From: Desulfohalobiaceae bacterium
GTDB taxonomy: Bacteria; Desulfobacterota; Desulfovibrionia; Desulfovibrionales; Desulfothermaceae
NCBI GenBank assembly: GCA_027013815.1
Contig: JALWFY010000057.1
Location: 1-50,640 of the forward strand
Direction of reading: 5' to 3'
Length of the DNA stretch: 50,640 nucleotides
Below the pieces are notes generated by a model. It made no database searches and was not told where the DNA came from. It saw only the letters and a list, made by a program, of their open reading frames with translations. Below, piece after piece: positions 34,320-42,896 of the stretch; the stretch's first letter is position 1; the number at the start of each line of letters is the position of its first letter. The translations under genes were made by a program, and so were the position numbers.

Positions 34320-36626
34320 CTAATATCCCTTAAATGGATTGGGACCCAGTTTAATAATGTCTTCCACAAAACTGTCAATAATTTCAGGAATTCTGTCATA
34401 ATCATCGATAGCTACCTGTTCCTGTCTCACCCTTTCTAACTCAACACCAAGCCTATCAAGGGTCTCACCTATATTTATCATCCTTCTATTACAGAGTTCA
34501 GAACCCTTTACAAAATGACACTGATAATCCTCTCCATATTTACATCCAAGCAACAGACATCCATCATTTCCTTTACTCATGGCATCCGCAATCCATATGG
34601 TATTAACAGATCCAAGGCAACGCACAGGGATTATTCTCACATACGGACTCCACCTGTGTCCCCTCTTAGCAGCCATATCTAAGGCTGGATATGCATCATT
34701 TTCACATGCCAGTATCACAATCCTTGGACCTTCTTTATCCATATTATCTGGGACCTTGATTGAAGTTATCATTGAACCAACTTGTCCCACACTGTAGTTG
34801 TCAAAGGAGATGACCCTTTCAGGACAAGCACCCATACATGTTCCACACCTTCTACATCTAGCAACATTTGGTTTTGGGGTTCCTTTTTCATCATCGTCCA
34901 ATGCCCCAAAAGGACATTCCTCTGTACACCTCTTACATTGGGTACACCTTACAAAATTGAACTTAGGAAATGAAAGGTCCCCAGACCTTGGATGTACTGC
35001 AACACCCCTATTCACAGATTCAATACACTGGATGGCCTTTAATGCTGCCCCATATGCATCTGATACGGACCTCGCCAAGGTCATTGGTTGTCTTACAGGA
35101 CCTGCTGCATAGATCCCAGTCCTCCTAGTCTCATATGGAAAACATATATAATTTGAGTCTGCATATCCATCAAATAGATCTAAATCTGGGAATGCTGGCC
35201 CTTGTCTGTATTCTAGATTGATTACTGGCTCCAATGCTGTAGTTGGGACAAATCCCGTTGGAACAACTACTAAATCTGCCTCGATCTCCACGATTTCACC
35301 GAGTAAATTGTCCTCAATCCTCACAATGACATTGTCATTGTTACCAGCATAAAGGGATGTTACCTTTCCCTTTGTGAGCATAATGCCAGGATCGTTTTGA
35401 GCGGATTTATAATAGAGTTCATATACCCCTGGAGTGACCATATGTTCATAAATAATATATGCCACAGAATCAGGTACAAACTCACGTACATAACCTGCCT
35501 GTTTTAAGGCAGTTAGAGATGTAACTTCTGAGGTATAGTCAAGATGTCTATATGTTTCAATGGGTTCAAAGGTTTCTTCAATATCTACTTCTTCTGACTT
35601 CTCACTGTCCGCTGCCTCGGCCTCTTCTAACTTCTTTTTCCTTTCCTCTTCTTCCTGTTTTGCGATATCTTCATATAAATTAGTAGCACTCAAGACAAAT
35701 AGTACATTTTTTGCAACATTCCCATCACTTGGCCTCTTGATCTCACCCTTTTTGGCCATATCCTCAAACTCTACATTGGTAACCACATTTTTCAAGGTAC
35801 CATAACCTAGGGGTTCCAAATACTTGGGTTCAATGGGCTTCCAACCTGTGGCAACTACCACTGACCCGACCTTGACCTCTTCCTCTCCCTTTTTGGTCTT
35901 AAGCAGGGCAGTGTATTGTCCTGGTTGTCCAATTAACTTTTCCAATTGAGTCCCTGTATAGATCTTGATCTTTTTATTATTCTTTAATGCTTGAATCTTT
36001 TCCTCTATTTTTGGATCTTCAGCACTTGTATAAGGCGGATTTATAGGAAAACTTTTATACATTTTAGCAGCATAACCACCAAGTTCCTGTTCTTTTTCCA
36101 CTAATATTGCATTGTACCCAGCATCTGCAACTGCCTGAGCTGCATGAATCCCTGTCCATCCACCACCTAATACCAGGATAGTTTTTTCTGTTTCTAATGG
36201 TTCCCCCTCTGCTGGAACACTTTTTTGCAATTTAATAACAGACATATTTATATAGTCCATCACCATATCCCAAAATAGCTGAGGGGGCTCTTCTCCTGGT
36301 TTTAGGGGAGATCCATCTGGATTTTTAAAGGCCATAACCCCTTGTTCTCTTAGGTTTACCCTATCAACTAGGACCTTTGGACCAAAGTCAAAATATTCTG
36401 TGTCCTCTCTTGGTGATGGTCCAACTATACTTACTCCATCAATAGCCCCTGAATCTAGATCCTTTTTTATATCCTTTTTTGCCTCTTCACTTGCAACAAG
36501 GTCAAATACCTTTATGATGGGTGTAGCATCTCCCCATCTATTTTTGATCTTTTCAACTAATTGATCTAGATCCATATATGGACCCAAGGTTGCTTTGTCT
36601 ATATATATACCGATCTTCTCGGCCAT
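34320..36626 (-). CDS. qmoB: Quinone-interacting membrane-bound oxidoreductase subunit QmoB
   Basis: About 768 aa, HdrA-like flavoprotein with an MvhD-like C-terminus. A FAD-binding motif is seen (ILVLGGGWTGIHAAQAV). Two 4Fe-4S clusters follow (CTQCKRCTEECP and CRRCGTCMGACP). The C-terminal domain has the MvhD pattern (VILACEND, VRCLGSV, LLLGCKYGEDYQCHF). The start was set at the ATG 36626 with AGGGAGGT upstream. An upstream extension of 31 codons runs inside qmoA and looks false. A glutamate/lysine-rich insertion (coordinates about 35570-35665) is unusual. It works between QmoA and QmoC and is thought to support electron transfer or bifurcation with APS reductase. Confidence 0.94.
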   Translation of the reverse strand: MAEKIGIYIDKATLGPYMDLDQLVEKIKNRWGDATPIIKVFDLVASEEAKKDIKKDLDSGAIDGVSIVGPSPREDTEYFDFGPKVLVDRVNLREQGVMAFKNPDGSPLKPGEEPPQLFWDMVMDYINMSVIKLQKSVPAEGEPLETEKTILVLGGGWTGIHAAQAVADAGYNAILVEKEQELGGYAAKMYKSFPINPPYTSAEDPKIEEKIQALKNNKKIKIYTGTQLEKLIGQPGQYTALLKTKKGEEEVKVGSVVVATGWKPIEPKYLEPLGYGTLKNVVTNVEFEDMAKKGEIKRPSDGNVAKNVLFVLSATNLYEDIAKQEEEERKKKLEEAEAADSEKSEEVDIEETFEPIETYRHLDYTSEVTSLTALKQAGYVREFVPDSVAYIIYEHMVTPGVYELYYKSAQNDPGIMLTKGKVTSLYAGNNDNVIVRIEDNLLGEIVEIEADLVVVPTGFVPTTALEPVINLEYRQGPAFPDLDLFDGYADSNYICFPYETRRTGIYAAGPVRQPMTLARSVSDAYGAALKAIQCIESVNRGVAVHPRSGDLSFPKFNFVRCTQCKRCTEECPFGALDDDEKGTPKPNVARCRRCGTCMGACPERVISFDNYSVGQVGSMITSIKVPDNMDKEGPRIVILACENDAYPALDMAAKRGHRWSPYVRIIPVRCLGSVNTIWIADAMSKGNDGCLLLGCKYGEDYQCHFVKGSELCNRRMINIGETLDRLGVELERVRQEQVAIDDYDRIPEIIDSFVEDIIKLGPNPFKGY

Positions 36627-36628
36627 AT

Positions 36629-37867
36629 TTACCTCCCTCTTACCGTTTGAATAGCTTTCATAGCTGCAGCTGTACCGGATTGGGCTGATTTCATCACATC
36701 CAGAGGCTCGGCAGCACAACCTGCTACAAAAATACCTTTATCCTTTGATTCAAACACAAAACCCTCTGAATCCATTTCTACATCTATTGGCAGAGACTCT
36801 CCAGCCAGTGATGGCTGCATACCTGTTGCCAACACAACGAGATCAAAGAGTTCTGTTATTTTGTTTCCTGATATGGCGTCCTCTGCTGTCACCCAAACCC
36901 CTGAAGTAGCCATATCCTCTTCTACCTTTGCTACCTTTCCTTTTACAGTCTTTACCTTTTCATCAGCTAAAATCTTTTCAGCAAATTTTGCATATCTTCC
37001 TGGGGTCCTAAGATCAATATAAAAAATTGTAACCTCAGCATCAGGATACATATCCCTTATATAACTGGCCTGTTTTAAAGACGCCATACAACAGATATAA
37101 GAGCAATAAGATAGATGATTTTCATCACGTGAGCCTGCACACTGAACAAATGCTATTTTCTTTGGTGGTTTACCATCAGATGGTCTAACTATCTTACCAT
37201 TTGTAGGACCACAAGGGGATGCCAATCTCTCCATCTGCATATTATTAATACAGTTTGCAATACTACCAGCACCGAGATTGGTAAGCCTAGTTACATCATA
37301 GGGCTTCCACCCAGTTGCAATTATAATACTTCCAACATTTAGTGTAATGGTCTTTTCCTCGTCTTTTAAATTAATAAAAGGACTTTTTGAAAGCAGCTTT
37401 TTTTCTTCTTCACTAACATGATCAATATCCAACACATATCTACCAGGATATGCAAAAGGCACATCCATATATAAGGGCTTTCTGCTGGACAGTCCAAATT
37501 CAAATTCATTCTTCACATTTGCATTTAATTTTTCTGCCAATTCAGAAAGATCACAGCTCTTTGGAGCAGTATATCTAGGTCTTATCTTTACAGCAACTTC
37601 ATAATCGCCCCCTTTACCAGTAACTGAAACTACTTCTGCCATTGTAAAACATCTAATGTTTGGATTTCTCTTGATCCTCTGAAACTGGATCTCTAAACCA
37701 CAGGAGGGGGGACACAACTTTGGGAAATACTTATTTAATTGCATCACCCTCCCGCCTAAAAAAGGCCTCTTCTCTACGAGATAGACTTCGTGACCCACCT
37801 CTGCCGCCTCTAAGGCCGCAGTAATGCCACTGAAGCCACCCCCAATCACTAAAATACTTTTTGACAT
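36629..37867 (-). CDS. qmoA: Quinone-interacting membrane-bound oxidoreductase subunit QmoA
   Basis: A 412-aa HdrA-like FAD protein. The dinucleotide motif GGGFSGITAALEAAE is at the N-terminus. CPPSCGLEI and CAGSRDENHLSYCSYICC give the conserved cysteines. The C-terminal VAGCAAEPLDVMKS matches HdrA-type proteins. It is the first gene of the qmo unit, separated from aprA by a terminator and a 352-base gap, so it has its own promoter. The qmoB start lies two bases after its stop. Confidence 0.94.
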   Translation of the reverse strand: MSKSILVIGGGFSGITAALEAAEVGHEVYLVEKRPFLGGRVMQLNKYFPKLCPPSCGLEIQFQRIKRNPNIRCFTMAEVVSVTGKGGDYEVAVKIRPRYTAPKSCDLSELAEKLNANVKNEFEFGLSSRKPLYMDVPFAYPGRYVLDIDHVSEEEKKLLSKSPFINLKDEEKTITLNVGSIIIATGWKPYDVTRLTNLGAGSIANCINNMQMERLASPCGPTNGKIVRPSDGKPPKKIAFVQCAGSRDENHLSYCSYICCMASLKQASYIRDMYPDAEVTIFYIDLRTPGRYAKFAEKILADEKVKTVKGKVAKVEEDMATSGVWVTAEDAISGNKITELFDLVVLATGMQPSLAGESLPIDVEMDSEGFVFESKDKGIFVAGCAAEPLDVMKSAQSGTAAAMKAIQTVRGR

Positions 37868-38219
37868 TTCATCCTCCCTATAACAGAGCTTAAACCTGCA
37901 ATCGCACTATATCCAAACCTCTCACACCTTTTGGATATCACTTTGTAACAAGCAAAAACTTGTACCTCACAACCATTTTATAACTTGATATTCTAATTCC
38001 CTCTATCTAACGCTTACAAAGCATAGAGCTAACCTATACATCAAAAATTAGCAACCCTAAATATCTTGGAGTGCAGTAACTAGGCAATAAAACCGATTTT
38101 ATTAAAGGTGTTCCCAAAAAAATCCCATTTTAAAAATAAGACTTCTTTAGAACCACCTTAAAAATTGACAAAAAAGGGCAGGGTTTGTCGACCCTGCCCT
38201 TTTATTGACCTTTTAAAGA
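37868..38219. other. 352-base gap between aprA and qmoA with an inverted repeat
   Basis: The aprA terminator (38171-38205) lies at one end. The rest is the qmo leader. No clear -35/-10 pair was found. An imperfect inverted repeat (GTAACAAG-N6-CTTGTAC, 37945-37965) lies 78 bases before qmoA and could be an operator or a hairpin. Otherwise I see nothing. Confidence 0.4.
38171..38205 (-). terminator. Terminator of the aprBA unit
   Basis: GGGCAGGGT and ACCCTGCCC form a strong stem with a six-base loop, followed on the minus strand by a T-tract. It lies 15 bases after the aprA stop and separates aprBA from qmoABC. Confidence 0.9.
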
Positions 38220-40217
38220 CTAAGGAGCATATGGATCTGGGATAATCTGGATGTAAGGTCTCTTGAACAGAGTAAGCTCTTTTTTCTCTGGGTCATACTT
38301 GGAATTTACAAAACATCTCCACTTGGAATCATCAAGACCCATAAAGTCTGCCCTGTAGTAGAAACCAGGATAACGGCTCTCTTTCCTGAAGTCTATGTGG
38401 AGCATATGGAGCCTTACAGTCCAGAGCCTGTGGTACTGTTCCCAACACCTCATAAGCTCATGGAGGTCTCTAGCTGCAAGCTTTTTGGAGTCTTCTTCAA
38501 GCATATCTAAGAGCTCAAATCCAACCTTGAGCATTGCCTCAGAAGTCATATAGTAAGTTGAACAACCACCACCGTATTCATCAGTGTGCTTAATTAGTCT
38601 GAACATGAAGTTTCTTGGAGTGATGAAGTTTGGATTTACATTTGGATCTGTGGATTCACCTTTGTGTTCCATATATGTGTACCAAGGTTGATAGATCTCT
38701 TTTTTGAGGTCTTCAACACTTACATTGATAGTTGGTTTAAAATCCTTGTGGTCTACACACCAACGAACAAGCTGTTTACCAGCGATCCTGCCCTCTGCAT
38801 GGGAACCAGAGGAGAACTTGTGACCAGATGCACCAACACCATCAGCACAAGTGAACAGACCATTAACTGTGGTCATCCTGTTATATACCTTACCATTGTC
38901 TGCCTTTATCTTGTACTCATCAGGTACCCAATCCTCGTCTGGACCAGATGTCCAAATACCACAACAACCAGAGTGAGAACCCAACAGATAAGGTTCAGTA
39001 GGCATAATCTCTGAACCCTTTTCTTCTGGCTTGATATTCATACATGCCCAGAGGTTTGCCTGACCAGGACACATGTCAAGGAAATCTTCCCATGCCTCTG
39101 CCTCTAGATGTTTCTGCTCTGCCTTGGAGAGCTCTTTAAAAGTGGTCTGAAGAGCGGTTGCAGTGTCCATATAAATAGGACCACGGCCTTCCCTCATTTC
39201 CCTCATCATCATGTGATTCCTGAGACAAGTAGGAATTACCGCACCAGTTGCATATCCACGATCCTGATAAGGCTTCAACATTGCAGCATTTGTCTGACAA
39301 TAGTCTTCACCCTTAGAGTTAGTGGCCTTTGCCTTAAAAAGCAAGAACCAAGCACCAACTGGGCCATAACCATCTTTAAACCTTGCAGGTACGAACCTGT
39401 TCTCCATCATGGTCATCTCAGCACCAACCTGGGAGCAAAGTGCATAAGTAGAACCAGCATTCCATACTGGATACCAGGCACGACCCATACCTTCACCAGT
39501 GGATCTTGGTCTGTAAACATTTACAGCACCACCACAAGCAACCAATATAGCATTTGCCTTAATGATGTAAACTTTATTTTCCCTTGTTGAAAAACCAACA
39601 GCACCAGCGATCCTATTTGGTTCTTTTGCATCTAAAAGCAACTTAACAATAAAAAGCCTTTCAATATATCTATCTTCACCAAGGGCGTTCTTTGCTGCTT
39701 CTGCAACAATTACTTTATAAGATTCACCATTTATCATGATCTGCCAACGACCAGAACGAACTGGGGCATCACCCTTCCTAACTGCCAAACCCTCTGCCTT
39801 TGCCTTGGCACCGTCTAACCTCTTACCATCCTTTAATACCCACAGAGGAAGACCCCATTCCTCAAATAGATGAACAGAATTATCAACATGACGGCCTAAA
39901 TCAAAAATAAGGTCTTCACGAACAATACCCATAAGGTCATTTCTTACCATTCTTACATAGTCATCAGGCTCATTCTCACCAAGATAAGTATTAATAGCAG
40001 AAAGACCAGGGGCAACAGCACCTGAACGTTCCATTGCAGCCTTATCTACTAAGAGTAGCTTAACTCCATATTTATCTGCCCAACGTACAGCCTCATATGC
40101 TGCACCACATGCGCCCATACCACCACCAACGATCAGGGCATCAGTCTCTAGCTCTACTACTTCAGGTTCAGCTAGAGGTATACCTTTTGGCTCATCTTTA
40201 ATTGGTAGTTGTGCCAT
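38220..40217 (-). CDS. aprA: Adenylylsulfate (APS) reductase alpha subunit
   Basis: A 665-aa flavoprotein of normal AprA length. The FAD motif GGGMGACGAAYEA is at 31-43. The typical segments RSGAVAPGLSAINTYLG (near 65-80) and RPRSTGEGMGRAWYP line the active site. GSHSGCCGIWTSGPDEDW and the C-terminal RYPGFYYRADF are conserved. It reduces APS to sulfite and AMP in the cytoplasm with AprB. It follows aprB after 68 bases with a modest GGAG-type site. The closing residues IPDPYAP match the family. No truncation or missing residue was seen. Confidence 0.97.
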   Translation of the reverse strand: MAQLPIKDEPKGIPLAEPEVVELETDALIVGGGMGACGAAYEAVRWADKYGVKLLLVDKAAMERSGAVAPGLSAINTYLGENEPDDYVRMVRNDLMGIVREDLIFDLGRHVDNSVHLFEEWGLPLWVLKDGKRLDGAKAKAEGLAVRKGDAPVRSGRWQIMINGESYKVIVAEAAKNALGEDRYIERLFIVKLLLDAKEPNRIAGAVGFSTRENKVYIIKANAILVACGGAVNVYRPRSTGEGMGRAWYPVWNAGSTYALCSQVGAEMTMMENRFVPARFKDGYGPVGAWFLLFKAKATNSKGEDYCQTNAAMLKPYQDRGYATGAVIPTCLRNHMMMREMREGRGPIYMDTATALQTTFKELSKAEQKHLEAEAWEDFLDMCPGQANLWACMNIKPEEKGSEIMPTEPYLLGSHSGCCGIWTSGPDEDWVPDEYKIKADNGKVYNRMTTVNGLFTCADGVGASGHKFSSGSHAEGRIAGKQLVRWCVDHKDFKPTINVSVEDLKKEIYQPWYTYMEHKGESTDPNVNPNFITPRNFMFRLIKHTDEYGGGCSTYYMTSEAMLKVGFELLDMLEEDSKKLAARDLHELMRCWEQYHRLWTVRLHMLHIDFRKESRYPGFYYRADFMGLDDSKWRCFVNSKYDPEKKELTLFKRPYIQIIPDPYAP

Positions 40218-40285
40218 ACTTCTACTCCTTTATTTTTTCAGTATTTTTTTATCCAAAATAATTATAAAAAACCCACTCCCTAAAA

Positions 40286-40771
40286 CTATCCAGCAATCTT
40301 CCAAGTCTTTGTGAGATCAGCCTCTTGAATCTCATATTTCTTATTGAGAACTTCCTTAGGAGTCTTTAACTCTGTCTCATTAAAATAAAATGAACTCTCT
40401 AAATCATCGGCCTCTGGTTTCCCTTCATAGGGCTTGATTGAACCTTCAGGAGTAGTTCTAATTGGGAACTTAAACCTCTTTACCTCACCATTCCTAAACT
40501 GAATGGTCCACATAATATCCTCAGCACTCCTTAGAGGAATACTTGTACCACCCATTGGAGCAAAGTCAGCATATGGCCTTGCAGTAATTGCGCCCTGTGG
40601 ACAGATTTTAATACAAGAATAACATTCCCAGCACTGATCTGGTTCCTGGTTATAGGCCTTCATTTCCTTTTCATCTAGGATCATCAGGTCATTTGGACAA
40701 ATGTACATACATGCGGTCTTCTCTCCACCTTTGCAACCATCACATTTTTCTGGGTTGACGTAGGTTGGCAT
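40286..40771 (-). CDS. aprB: APS reductase beta subunit
   Basis: A 161-aa iron-sulfur protein. Two 4Fe-4S motifs are seen: C10, C13, C21, C25 (with the AprB-specific insertion KGGEKTA) and C47, C50, C53, C57 (CWECYSCIKICPQG). The C-terminal tail wraps AprA in known structures. It carries electrons, probably from QmoABC, to the AprA flavin. An AGGAGGT site precedes the ATG. It heads the aprBA unit, with a sigma-70-type promoter at 40840-40868. Confidence 0.97.
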   Translation of the reverse strand: MPTYVNPEKCDGCKGGEKTACMYICPNDLMILDEKEMKAYNQEPDQCWECYSCIKICPQGAITARPYADFAPMGGTSIPLRSAEDIMWTIQFRNGEVKRFKFPIRTTPEGSIKPYEGKPEADDLESSFYFNETELKTPKEVLNKKYEIQEADLTKTWKIAG

Positions 40772-40839
40772 ACTGCTACCTCCTCTTTTAAAATTTCATT
40801 TTTACTAACCTGTTACCTTTCCATAAAAAACTTGTGCAA

Positions 40840-40868
40840 AAAGTAACAATCACCAATTCAATTGTCAA
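40840..40868 (-). promoter_or_regulatory. Sigma-70-type promoter of aprBA
   Basis: On the minus strand a perfect TTGACA is followed by 17 bases and TACTTT (4 of 6 with TATAAT). The predicted transcript starts about 60 bases before aprB. Confidence 0.6.
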
Positions 40869-40952
40869 GGATTAATTTTTTCTTGTATTTCCTTTATTTT
40901 CAATAAAATACAAAGAAAACATTAACACCTTAGAGTACACATCTTAGAGTTT

Positions 40953-40970
40953 TTGTGAAAAAAAACACAA
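40953..40970. promoter_or_regulatory. Rex/CRP-like palindrome upstream of aprB
   Basis: The 18-mer TTGTG-A8-CACAA matches 16 of 18 positions of the Rex-type consensus TTGTGAA-N4-TTCACAA. It is also close to a CRP-family site. It lies about 85 bases upstream of the aprBA -35 box and could alternatively form an AT-rich hairpin. Confidence 0.4.
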
Positions 40971-40980
40971 AAGATTTTCT

Positions 40981-41023
40981 AAATAAAGGTGGCTCAGACC
41001 ACATATAGCATTCCAAGCCACCT
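40981..41023 (-). terminator. Terminator of the sat unit
   Basis: AGGTGGCT (minus strand, 41023-41016) pairs with AGCCACCT (40994-40987) across a 21-base loop, and TTTATTT follows. It lies 13 bases after the 118-aa gene and separates sat from aprBA. Confidence 0.75.
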
Positions 41024-41035
41024 CTTTAATTATAG

Positions 41036-41392
41036 TTAAACCTCAATATCTGGTGCTGGAAGGAATTCTGATTCCTTTGCAGCCAGTTCTTTGATCTCAT
41101 CTACCTTTGCCAAGACCCCTTCGATAACTTCTCCACCTAGGGTCTTTTTATCAGCAACCTGGTTAAAGAGCTCCCTCAAAAAGGCAACTGGGACATCTGT
41201 TATAGCCCCGCGGGAATCAATACGTGCTGTATCAAATTCCTTTAGTATTTTTTCTTTTAATTCCTCTGATACTTCTACATTTAAGCAGCGGAGTTCACCG
41301 CCAAACATATATTGAACTTCTTTCTCTAATTCGGTTCCCTTTATTTTATCAAACCGATTATCGTCTAAAAGCACTACGATAAAATAGGCCAT
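41036..41392 (-). CDS. Small acidic protein of the sat unit, unknown function
   Basis: A 118-aa cytoplasmic protein I do not recognise. It has an opening beta strand (MAYFIVVLLDD), then MFGGELRCLNVEVSE with a single cysteine. The C-terminal half is charged and helical (GVLAKVDEIKELAAKES). A perfect AGGAGG site precedes the ATG and it lies 27 bases after sat, within the same terminated unit. Co-transcription with sat suggests a role in sulfate activation, such as binding or regulating Sat or linking it with AprBA. That is inference from position only. Confidence 0.75.
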   Translation of the reverse strand: MAYFIVVLLDDNRFDKIKGTELEKEVQYMFGGELRCLNVEVSEELKEKILKEFDTARIDSRGAITDVPVAFLRELFNQVADKKTLGGEVIEGVLAKVDEIKELAAKESEFLPAPDIEV

Positions 41393-41419
41393 TTCAAAAC
41401 CTCCTAAACGGGTTAATTT

Positions 41420-42778
41420 TTAAAGATCTTCTAAATCTACTTCTAGTTCCTTTTCTTTGTTGATTACATATTTCTCATTGCAGAATGGATAGTTGAAATG
41501 TTTCCACCATTTAACTACTGCTTTATATACTTCTGGACGCATAATGATTGCTGGTGGTTGTACGCCTTCTGCAACCATACCCCTTAAGAAACTACCACTG
41601 AGTTTTTCACGTTTATGGCCACATGTCTCACTATATGCCATTTCCTTACATGTGGGGCAGTATGAGAACTCACGCATGTTCTGTGGCCTAATGTTAAGGC
41701 CATAGGGTACGTCAGTTGGTGGTTTTGGAAAACCAAAGCTTGGAATACCTTCTGTCCACAAAATCTGAGTTGACCACTTGTCATAATATTCACCAACTGC
41801 AGCATGGTCACGACCAAACATGTGGTGCGTACAGCCCATGTTCTGACGAATGATTCCATGGAGCAAAGACTCCAATGGGTTTCCATAACGCATATCCCAC
41901 AGACACATACTTACAAGCCGTCTTTCAGACTTGATGTATCCTGCTGTGGTAACTGCTTCTTGACCTTCTAATATTGCCTCATCAGGATAATCGCCACGAC
42001 GTTTTACTCCAATAATTGCATTGACCAAGATACCATGGCATGGCTCAACGTCACCAGTATAGGCTGCATTCTTCATCAAGAACTCATGACCAACATGGGG
42101 CACATTTCTTGTTTGATGACAAATAGCAGTCCTCCAATTACGGTTATCAAACTCTTCACGACATTTTCTTGGTGGAAACCAAAAACGATCAAATGGAGCA
42201 CGGAATTTTGGTTCATTTATAATGGTATATTTACCAGCAAGCACTATTGGCTGAAGGCTACGATAAATAACCCACCCTGGATGTTTTTTATTAAATGGCT
42301 CTTTTACCACTTCTGGGTTATCCTCAGGAGTTCCAAAGGTCTTATGGGCAAGTTCCTCAGGATCTTCAATCTCCCATATCTCCTCAATGTCCAAAATGGC
42401 AAATGGTTTGCCCTTTAGGTTCAGCACTAGACGATCACCAGCTGTTACACCAAGCTCTTTGTACTCCTCTTTGCTAATGTCAAACACCAATGGGTATGGA
42501 AATATCCAATCATTTAAAAGACGACGCTCTTTTAAAATGCGCTCTACCTCTGCTTTCTTCATAGAACCTTCAACAGGGCTAAAGAAACCATAACAAATAG
42601 ACATAATCTCACGATATACATTGCGTACTGGAACCCCTGTTTCATAGTGGAGTGTAGGTTTGATCTCATAAGTAGGACATCCCTTTATCATCTTTTTCGC
42701 AGCTTCCTTATCTCTGATAACCCTTTCCACCAGCCTTCCACCATGGGGCAAAGGCCTTTCAATGATTAAACTCGACAT
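41420..42778 (-). CDS. sat: Sulfate adenylyltransferase (dissimilatory ATP sulfurylase)
   Basis: A 452-aa homomeric-type ATP sulfurylase that makes APS and pyrophosphate from sulfate and ATP, the first step of sulfate respiration. The active-site motif QTRNVPHVGHE (222-232) has the QxRN and HxxH signatures. GRDHAAVGEYY gives the second conserved histidine motif. Zinc-type cysteines are seen near the end (YCPTCKEMAYSETCGHKREKLSG read across the motif). It has no APS-kinase domain, as expected. The AGGAGGTG site gives a clear start. It is first in its unit, followed by the 118-aa gene. Confidence 0.97.
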   Translation of the reverse strand: MSSLIIERPLPHGGRLVERVIRDKEAAKKMIKGCPTYEIKPTLHYETGVPVRNVYREIMSICYGFFSPVEGSMKKAEVERILKERRLLNDWIFPYPLVFDISKEEYKELGVTAGDRLVLNLKGKPFAILDIEEIWEIEDPEELAHKTFGTPEDNPEVVKEPFNKKHPGWVIYRSLQPIVLAGKYTIINEPKFRAPFDRFWFPPRKCREEFDNRNWRTAICHQTRNVPHVGHEFLMKNAAYTGDVEPCHGILVNAIIGVKRRGDYPDEAILEGQEAVTTAGYIKSERRLVSMCLWDMRYGNPLESLLHGIIRQNMGCTHHMFGRDHAAVGEYYDKWSTQILWTEGIPSFGFPKPPTDVPYGLNIRPQNMREFSYCPTCKEMAYSETCGHKREKLSGSFLRGMVAEGVQPPAIIMRPEVYKAVVKWWKHFNYPFCNEKYVINKEKELEVDLEDL

Positions 42779-42844
42779 TCGTACACCTCCTGTTTTTGGT
42801 CTTCGTTACAAAATTCTAATATTATCTCAGATTTTTTTGGGCAG

Positions 42845-42870
42845 CTTATATGAAATACCAGATTTGTCAA
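42845..42870 (-). promoter_or_regulatory. Possible sat promoter
   Basis: A perfect TTGACA (minus strand, 42870-42865) is followed after a short 14-base spacer by TATAAG. The spacing is not ideal. It lies directly beside the Rex/CRP-like palindrome. Confidence 0.35.
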
Positions 42871-42878
42871 GAACAGAA

Positions 42879-42896
42879 TTGTGAAAAAATTCACGT
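42879..42896. promoter_or_regulatory. Rex/CRP-like operator upstream of sat
   Basis: TTGTGAA-AAAA-TTCACGT matches 16 of 18 positions of the Rex consensus TTGTGAA-N4-TTCACAA. It also matches the CRP-family form TGTGA-N6-TCACA with one mismatch. It abuts the TTGACA box of sat and overlaps the stop codon of the CooS remnant. Rex is a known NADH-sensing repressor of sat in Desulfovibrio vulgaris. Confidence 0.55.

Noticed and set aside
36627-36719. 31-codon N-terminal extension of qmoB
   Set aside because: It lies inside qmoA, and the ATG at 36626 has a strong AGGGAGGT site and matches the family start.
39108-39590. 160-codon open frame on the plus strand
   Set aside because: It is antisense to aprA, whose sequence is fully conserved.
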